Of a stretch of 64,000 nt of DNA, positions 56,811 through 64,000 are shown one piece after another; the stretch's first letter is position 1, and each line of letters begins with the position of its first letter. Location: NCBI RefSeq assembly GCF_032118995.1, contig NC_092668.1, positions 7,047,501 through 7,111,500 of the forward strand, read 5' to 3'. The notes under the pieces were generated by a model. The model was not told the DNA's origin. It was given only the letters and a program-made list of their open reading frames with translations, and did not search any database. The DNA is from Asterias amurensis (lineage: Eukaryota > Echinodermata > Asteroidea > Forcipulatida > Asteriidae). The translations under genes and the position numbers were made by a program.

Positions 56811-57193
56811 TTAAAGACAGTGGACACTATTGGTAATGTCAAAGACTAGCCTTCACACTTGGTGTATCTCAACATATGCATAAAATAAACCTGTGAAAAT
56901 TTGAGCTCAATCGGTCATCGAAGTTGCGAGATAATAATGAAAGAAAACAACACCCTTGTCACACAAAGTTGTGTGCGTTTAGATGGTTGATTTCAAGACC
57001 TCAAGTTCTAAATCTGAGGTATCGAAATCAAATTCATGGAAAATTACTTCTTTCTCGAAAACTATGGCACTTCAGATGGAGCTGTTTTTCACAATGTTTT
57101 ATACCATCAACATCTCCCCATTACTCGTCACCAAGTCAGGTTTTATGCTAATAATTATTTTGAGTAATTACCAATAGTTTCCACTGCCTTTAA
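56811..57193. mobile_element. TTAA element, family A, inverse complete copy
   Basis: TTAA at 56811 and 57190. Confidence 0.85.
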
Positions 57194-57316
57194 GGCGAGG
57201 CACCTTGTGAGGGAATTGTATGTTTCTTCTGGAGCATTTTAAGGGTCAAAGGCATTGACCAGGGTCATGGAGGCAATCGCCTATGTTGTTGTTGCCTTCA
57301 TGAAGTGCCAGGCCTG
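57194..57316. mobile_element. GCCTGTATGCTTCG-type MITE, partial copy
   Basis: GAGGCAATCGCCTATGTTGT and the terminus GAAGTGCCAGGCCTG. It abuts the preceding TTAA element. Confidence 0.55.
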
Positions 57317-57759
57317 AAACAAAGATGAGGTTTAGGCAGCTTGAGTCTACTCAAAGGTCCTGCTAAGGCAATGGTCTTTGTTTTAAACTATTCGGTTGTT
57401 TCAATTATGTATAAATGTAGATTTTGTAAACAATCAAATTTACCTGTAAAAATTTAACTTCAAATAAGACGATCGCATTTTTGAGATATCGCCAAAAACT
57501 CCAGAGCGAAGTTGTCCATTTGGTTTTGTGCTTGAGAGTTCAGATTTATTTTTTCTCAACAGCCTTTCACATCCCTGATTTAAAGAGTATTGGAGCATGA
57601 AGATATTATTTACTGGTACCATCTAAACTTTAAAATTTGTACCACACGTAGACATTTTTAAGACATACACCCACTTAGCTGCTAGTGCTGCAGGATTCAG
57701 GACTGCTTAAGGCCTACTGAAAAGGGAACAGAGTTTTGATTCTACATGTACATCAAATG

Positions 57760-58120
57760 AGAAAGACAAGTCTCGAAAATATTGTTTGTCCCAGTGAGAC
57801 TAAAATTATTTTACCACGTAAAGCGTATAAATTCTGTGACATTGTTTTTTTCTCAAAAACTATCAGCACCTCAGCAAGTAATATTTTAATGAGGCCTTCT
57901 ACCATCATTATCTGTGTAAGTTTAATGTAAATCTGTGGACATGTTTTTTTGTGTTACAAAAAGGTTAAAAAATCCTTAAGTACTTGAGCCCAGTATCACA
58001 AAGCACAAAGATTCATCTTAAAGATGAGTTGTCAATATTACCATAGTGATTTGTATTGTGACATCACACTTTGCCTAGCAATTAAGATTGATACACACTT
58101 AAGATGATTAGAAGCTTAAA
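57760..58120. mobile_element. Family D fragment and an adjacent repeat
   Basis: 57760-57985 follows family D (CAGCACCTCAGCAAGTAATA). 58000-58120 has ACCATAGTGATTTGTATTGT, related to the spacer of the foldback at 27231. The rest of 57317-59180 is unassigned. Confidence 0.5.
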
Positions 58121-59180
58121 AACTCTAGTGAAACCCAGCCTTTGGTTTGTTTGCTAATGGGGTGGGTGTTGGGTGTGTTCGTTTGTATGTTTGTTCATCG
58201 GCCGTTTGTATTTGTGTTCGTGGGCACAAATACAAACTGCAAAAGGTCTTCTTTAAAAGGTGGGTTGTAGTTTACTTGTTTTTCTGTTCATTCATGTCAG
58301 TTTGTTTTCTTAATTTTTATTGTGTATTGTAGTTTTGAATATGAAGCTTAATACAACTTTTTTTTTAATAAACAAATTATTCATGTAAATGGCAGATATT
58401 CGCTGTTGGTCATTGAATTTTAATAAACAAAATTAATAAAATACCCATCTGTCCTCCATGGTGAAAGCTCTGAGCCTCGTGTTCTGAACAAGGACCAGAG
58501 ATTAAAGCAACTTTGCCCCAAAAGTTCCTCCTTAAATATTGGTTATTTGTTGAGTTCCTTCATGTACATGGATTGTTCTGGAAAGGGGAAGGTTTTTCTC
58601 TACTACATAATGTATACTATTGATGGCCCCCACCAGCCACAAAACAGCTTGGTTTATAAGTTCAGGTATTGCATGCATCATAAACCAACAGAAGAATAAA
58701 CCTCTAGGCCCTTGCATAATCCCCCATGCCATTTGGTGCTATGGTACCAGTGTGAGCCTTCCCAACCTGTGAGAGGAAAGATAAACAAAGTGCCACATCA
58801 CCACCAAACATCTGCCTGATCCACCAATCCATTGAACCATAGAGAAAGAACTGAACCAACAGGTTCGGTATTAAAACCTGCAACATATAATACAAATACC
58901 TGTACAGTATATAGCAGTAGTTGTCACTGAGGGGGCGTGTCGACTAAATCGTCCAACCTGAACAACATGTAATAAGCCAGATGTACCTGCTCACTAAATC
59001 ACAGATCAAGGGTCGAATCTAGACACTAGCACCAAAGTTCGCTCAATCTCCAAAGCAAAGCATTTATTTAATCACCGCCCACCGGTAGAGAGCTCAGCGC
59101 AGTGGAGTTGCTTTTTTTTATTTGGTCGAGGTTGTGATTTTAGTTTAGAAGTGCTTTGGTAAAATATTACTCTTGCCAAC

Positions 59181-59255
59181 ATGACGGAGCAAGTTGCAGT
59201 TAATAACAATTTGCTTAATGGTAAACCGGATCCCTATGGCATACGACAAAAAAAG
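59181..59255 (+). CDS. Candidate first coding exon (25 aa), gene unknown
   Basis: ATG with A at -3 opens a 25-residue peptide starting MTEQVAVNNNLLNGKPDPYG and ending IRQKK before donor GTTAGT at 59256, phase 0. Not recognised. It shares phase with the exon at 50913, so both could splice to one downstream acceptor outside the window; they could equally belong to different genes. Confidence 0.4.
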
Positions 59256-59530
59256 GTTAGTTTCTAGTTCGTTGTATTGTTTTAACGAAGGTTTGTACTG
59301 ATTTTTTGAGATTTCTGTGATGATGTAAAGTTTTTTCTTTGGTTTATGAAATTCAGAAAAGTGAGATTTTGTGCATGAATTTTTTTTCTTCTTAAAATTT
59401 AAGATTGAATGATGAAGATTTGGTTATTTAGCTCCTTGTGTAGTCATTTGTTGAGAAAATTTATTATGTTATGGGTTTTTAAAAAGTTTTTGAAAACTGA
59501 AACAGGTAATGGGTTCGGGAGTCATGACAC

Positions 59531-59899
59531 TTAAAGACAGTGGACACTATTGGTCATTGTCAAAGACCAGTCTTCTCACTTTGTGTATCTCAACATGTGC
59601 ATAGAATAACAAACCTGTGAAAGCTCAATTGGTCGTTGAAGTTGCGAGATAATGACAGAAAAAACACCACTGTCACACGACGTTGTGTGCTTTCAGATGC
59701 TTGATTTCAAAACCTCAAATTCTAAATCTGAGGTCTCTAAATCAAATCCGTGTAAAATTACTTCTTTCTCAAAAACAACGCCACAATGTTCTATACTATA
59801 CTATCAACCTCTCCCAATTACTCGTTACCAAATAAAGTTTTATGCTAATAAATGATAATTTTGAGTAATTACCAATAGTGTCCAGTGCCTTTGCTTTAA
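59531..59899. mobile_element. TTAA element, family A, inverse copy in a SINE
   Basis: Begins TTAAAGACAGTGGACACTAT. Its right end passes into TTTAAGCAAGACACTTAACC, the body of a SINE that continues to about 60112 (AGAGAAGGGGTTCGCC). Confidence 0.75.
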
Positions 59900-60119
59900 G
59901 CAAGACACTTAACCACTGCTTTGTCCTTCTGATGGGAAGTAAAGCTGTGGTTGTTATAACAATTATCAATGCAAGTAACAGACCACAGTACACACTTATC
60001 GCAAAGAGAAGGGGTTCGCCCCGGTGTGTCAGGCAGTGCCGTAACGCAGTGCCGTCAGGCAGTAACGAAGGCTGTACTAGAAAGGAAAGAGAAGAAATAT
60101 ATTTTGAATGAGTGAAATG

Positions 60120-60975
60120 TTAAGTTCAAACACTTTGCTAAAGTTTGCCCTTAATCTTTTTTCTGTCACTGGCCAGCCAGGACCATTTATTTAGATAATA
60201 GTCATTTCACTGGTCCGTCAGGCTACTGGCTAGTCCTTATTTCAAATGGAATGGGGATGTTTTCAAGACTTTTAAGTGTTGAAAACTAGCCGGCCTGAGT
60301 TTAAAGTGCACTTTGACTGGTGTTAAGCTAGATGTAACTACTCTAAATTGTTTTAAACATACAAACTTACCCAATAGTCAATATTAAAATATTTCAGGCC
60401 TGAAGCCTCTTATTAGGCATCTGAAAAAGCCTTTAATTAGGCATCTGAAAGCACAAACAATTATTTTGTGCAAGAAGAGATTTTGTTTCTTCATTATTTT
60501 CTTGCTTCTTAGATGACCAATTAAGTCCAAATTTTCACAGGTTAGTTATTTAGTGAGAATAGGTGGTCGGTGCTTTTAACTGACATACAGTGAGGAAGAA
60601 AATAGTAGAAAATAGTAGACCAAGGGATACTATTAAACTGCATTTGCATGAGGGGGTTGAGGGAGGAGTGGGGGCGTAAATTGAAGGAATTTCTAATTGA
60701 AGTTCTTGTGTGCACATCCTCCTTCTTTAATATAATCAGCCCCTTTACTACACCTACAGCTGATTAGTCTACCTGCAAGAAAATAGTTAGCATACAAATG
60801 TAGTGATTCATTCAAAACTATATATTTTTTTATACTGGTGGTTCGGTTACTGCACAAAGAACCATTGAAATGGAATATATGTAGGTCTAATGAATTTGTT
60901 ATAAATTGCATGAACAAAAACAACTTTTCCAACCATCTTTAACTCATTATGTTATAAACTGTGCATAATCTATAG
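60120..60975. other. Unassigned sequence
   Basis: Remnants of family A appear near 60395-60560 (AGGCATCTGAAAGCACA, CCAAATTTTCACAGGTTAGT). No gene is seen. Confidence 0.4.
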
Positions 60976-61165
60976 GAGTTTAGATAGTTTCCAGGATGGC
61001 TCAATGAACAGAGGGGTAGTGTAATGCGCTTTGGCTTAATGTATAAAAGCGCCCAATATTATTATCTTTGGGGTTGAACAAAGAATTGACTAGAGTAATA
61101 TTCGAACCAACGACCTCCGGATTAACGTGCCGGCGCTCTACCAACTGAGCTATCTAGCCCTATAT
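60976..61165 (-). mobile_element. tRNA-derived SINE, minus strand
   Basis: Minus strand reads GGGCTAGATAGCTCAGTTGG (A box) and TTGGTTCGAATATTACTC (B box), then a tail with AAGCCAAAGCGCATTACAC near 61025. The acceptor ends do not pair as in a working tRNA. Confidence 0.75.
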
Positions 61166-61513
61166 TCCCTATTTTGTCACTATCTTTGTGCGGGGGTGCC
61201 AATAATATTATCCTATTATCCTATTATTTTTCAATATTATTTATAAATTCCCTGGACAATTTATCCATTTTGATTGGTCGAGAGAATATTAAGTGACCGT
61301 GTTTAAACTTGTGAAAAAAACACATAGTGAGTGGCGCTGCATCAAGCTTACGCTTGGTACTTATTTACGCGCAACACAATCAAACATACTGGTATTATTG
61401 TAAAATCTATCAGCACACGCAGGTACACTCAACCAAAGAGCAACCCTCACTCACAAAACGGAGCCTTAAAGGATTTCAAAATTTACTTTCCAGCATTACA
61501 TGTATTATGCTGT

Positions 61514-61885
61514 TTAAAGTCATTGGACGTTTTCGTTAAACAGTATTGTCCAAGGCCCACACTTCGTATATCACAACTTCTATATAAAATAACAAACCTG
61601 TGAAAATTTAGGCTCAATTGGTCATCGGAGTTGAGAGAAAATAACAGGAAAACCCACCCTTGTTTCTGCAAGTTTTGCTGTGTCATGACATGTGTTTAAA
61701 ATAAATCCGTAATTCTCGATATCAATCAAGAATTGATATTGTTATAATGTTTTCTCAAAAAGTAAAGCATTTCATGGGATGATATTTCAATAGAAGTCTT
61801 TCACCTTCTGTAAACCCTGTAAGTTATTTGTAAATCTGTGAACTCTTTTTTTTTTTTCAGTACCGAAATTGTCCAATGGCTTTAA
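61514..61885. mobile_element. TTAA palindromic element, family C, copy 2
   Basis: TTAA at 61514 and 61882. Very close to 37176-37549, including CAGGAAAACCCACCCTTGTT. Confidence 0.85.
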
Positions 61886-62424
61886 CAAACCCGGCATTAT
61901 GAATGAGAAATAAGGGCTGTGACCGGATCAAAACTTTGCAGAGTCATGACTGTGTGACAAACGACCTCATGAAACATAGATTTTTCAAGTTCATGTTCGA
62001 CACAATAAACTTAACACTGAGTGCACATGACACAATCCATTTATAAATGAAAATATCATGTAGTGCATGTGTACAGTTCATTCTTAACAAAGTATATATT
62101 TACAAATACATGCAGTGTAGGTTCAATAAGCGCATACAAACATTTCACTTTACAGTTGGTCAGTTGCTTTTGTGTTCAATTGTTGAGAATTGATACGGTT
62201 TGCTGGTCAAGACCCTAAGGCAATCAGGGGTGTTTAAACCCCTTGTCTGGTGGGTGTGTCCACTAGACTTACATGTAACTATGATTTATACAGGCACAAA
62301 TACACTGCCCCTTGCTTTGGGCCTGTACTAAGGTAGTCCAGTGTACATTATATTTCAAGTAATTGGACTGTGCTATTTTATTGAGTTAATGAGTGGTAGT
62401 TAACATGATTAGTTTTTTTTTGCT
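61886..62424. other. Unassigned sequence
   Basis: Nothing recognised. Confidence 0.4.
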
Positions 62425-62800
62425 TTAAAGCCATTATACACTTTCGGAACAGAAACAAAAATAAAAGTTCACAGATTTACAAATAACTTACAGGGTTTAC
62501 AGAAGGTAACGGTGAAAGACTTCTCTTGAAATATTATTCCATGAAATGCTTTACTTTTTGAGAAAACATTAAAACAATTATCACTTCTCGATATCGAGAA
62601 TTGCGGATTTATTTTAAACGCATGTCATGACGTGGCGAAGATGCGGAAACAAGGGTGGGTTTTCCCGTTTTTTTTTCCTCTCGACTCGATGACCGATTGT
62701 GCCTAAATTTTCACAAGTTTGTTATTTTAATATAGATGTTGTGATACACGAAGTGTTGGCCTTGGATAATACTGTTTACCAAAAGTGTCCAATGGCGTTG
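62425..62800. mobile_element. TTAA palindromic element, family C, inverse copy
   Basis: TTAA at 62425. The right terminus is altered (CCAATGGCGTTGAG), so its second TTAA is lost. With copy 2 it forms an inverted pair separated by 540 bp. Confidence 0.8.
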
Positions 62801-63189
62801 AGCTTTTTGTGAAGTGTAGAGTTTATCTGTGTGTTTTACTTTGTCGCGAGTAAGTTTAAGTCGCCCAGATTTTAAGCATGTATTATATTAGCATGTATTG
62901 TCATCAGCATGCATTGTCGTATACATTTTACATGTAACTCTTAATGTATATTTCTGATGTATTTTATGGGTAGTCTGTGACAGGTGTTTGATTCCTATGC
63001 GATTGGCGATTTGCTTTTTCTTTTGATCATGATTGACTCTACGTGAAGGGAAACTTTCGTAATCTTTGAACAAAATACGTCAGAAATATCATTGTTTTAA
63101 CTCTTCACGGAGGTGAGCATAGTTAAATACTTAATTTATGCCGTTTTATGCTGTCTTAATAGAAGTTTCATAAGGATTCAGACAAAACA

Positions 63190-63400
63190 TTCATATCAGT
63201 TGTCGCCCGACGTCCGCGGATATTCGGATATTAAAAGAATATCCGGTTACTTGGTTGTAATTACAGAACTATCCGGTTTATAAATAGCTATTCGGGCCCT
63301 ATGCGGATATCCGGTTAAGAAAAAAAAGGCATTCGCGGTTACGGATAGGAAAACCTATTCGCCATTAACCGGATATTCGAATAATTCGCCCAGGCCTAAT
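63190..63400. repeat. Region of repeated ATATCCGGTTA / GATATTCG motifs
   Basis: About nine short, mutually inverted motifs (GGATATTCGGATATT, ATATCCGGTTAC, TATCCGGTTTAT, GGATATCCGGTTAAG, TTAACCGGATATTCG) within 200 bp, bordered by GTCGCCCGACG and TTCGCCCAGG. Likely a small DNA element; family unknown. Confidence 0.5.
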
Positions 63401-63454
63401 ACCTTGAGGTATATAGGGCAGTTAGACTTTAGGTCTTACTTATAAAAACATGTA

Positions 63455-63538
63455 GCTCTTATTATCACCGAATTCAAATTCTGGTGTTTCCGATCAGCAG
63501 AGTGTGGGTTCGAATCCCCAGCAGTGACACTTGTGTCC
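63455..63538 (+). mobile_element. tRNA-derived SINE fragment
   Basis: CGATCAGCAGAGTGTGGGTT with B box GGGTTCGAATCCC and GTGACACTTGTGTCCTTAA, cut at that TTAA by the next element. Confidence 0.65.
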
Positions 63539-64000
63539 TTAAAGGCCGTGGACACTACTGGTTATTGTCAAAGACCAGTCTTCTCACTTGGTGTATTTGC
63601 ATAAAATAACAAACCTGTGAAAATTTGAGCTCAATTGGTCGTCAAAGTTACGAGATAATAATGAAAGAAAAAACACCCTTGTCACACGAAGTTGTGTGCG
63701 TTTGCAGGCCTGATACTTCTTGCCATTGCCTTGGTGCCCTTGAAATGCTCCAGTAGAAATTTACAATTTCCTCATAGGGTGCCCTTTGCCAAGGAGAAAA
63801 TGCCTTGGTGCCCTTGCCCTTTCAAAAACGAAGCATACAGGCCTGCGTTTCGATGGTTGATTTCGAGACCTCAAATTCTAAACTTAAGGTTTCGAAATCA
63901 AATTCGTGGAAAATTACTTCTTTCTCGAAAACTATGTCACTTCAAAGGGAGCCGTTTCTCACAATGCATTATACCATCAACCTCTCCCCATTACTCGTCA
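63539..64000. mobile_element. TTAA element, family A, inverse, runs off the window
   Basis: TTAA at 63539. Contains a nested GCCTGTATGCTTCG-type MITE. The right end lies beyond 64000. Confidence 0.85.
63705..63845. mobile_element. CAGGCCTG-ended MITE nested in a TTAA element
   Basis: Ends CAGGCCTGATACTTC and GAAGCATACAGGCCTG. CGTTT flanks both sides. hAT-like in its ends, but the duplication is shorter than the usual 8 bp. Confidence 0.7.

Noticed and set aside
58532-58895. Minus-strand frames with hydrophobic segments
   Set aside because: Short, no recognisable family, no splice or start context that stands out.
61090-61165. A tRNA gene on the minus strand
   Set aside because: The acceptor ends do not pair and a SINE tail follows.

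Overview
This window is animal nuclear DNA. It has spliced genes with GT/AG introns, a RING-H2 ligase matching vertebrate RNF181 end to end, a lineage-specific MINPP-like gene, and very dense mobile DNA. The mix points to an echinoderm, most likely a sea star: roughly 375 bp palindromic TTAA elements present in many copies, a TU-like foldback, CR1/L2-type LINE tails, tRNA-derived SINEs, and a DIRS-type element. The organism is inferred, not proven.

Layout. 0.3-3.7 kb: degenerate minisatellite, foldback elements and poly-C tracts. 3.87-9.54 kb: a tandem satellite of about 18 units of 322-326 bp. 9.6-21.7 kb: two blocks (about 720 bp and 1.5-1.8 kb) each present twice in direct orientation. The larger carries an intronless reading frame of unknown function, whole in the right copy and cut by an element in the left. 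Between the copies lie a broken DIRS-type element and arrays of small hairpins built around TTGCATATGCAA. 21.7-26.1 kb: mostly unassigned. 26.09-36.72 kb: the complete five-exon RNF181 gene on the + strand (154 aa), its introns filled with a TU-like foldback, SINEs, a pair of inverted 620 bp elements and an internally deleted Tc1-type transposon. 37-43 kb: repeat-rich intergenic DNA dominated by TTAA palindromes. 44.04-46.87 kb: a complete three-exon gene (529 aa) for a secreted, probably GPI-anchored MINPP1-family protein that has lost both catalytic signatures. 47-64 kb: foldback elements, a CR1/L2-group LINE on the minus strand split by a 1.54 kb TTAA foldback, and two short candidate first coding exons (50.9 and 59.2 kb), both ending in phase 0, that may feed a gene lying beyond the right edge.

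The genes do not form an operon or obvious pathway. RNF181 would act in cytosolic ubiquitination. The MINPP-like protein would act in the secretory pathway or at the cell surface. The most notable points are the catalytically disarmed but otherwise well-kept MINPP-like protein, the large foldbacks carrying repeated internal motifs, a satellite whose units nearly all keep a TGACGTCA site, and an empty-site comparison between paralogous blocks that shows TTAA insertion directly.
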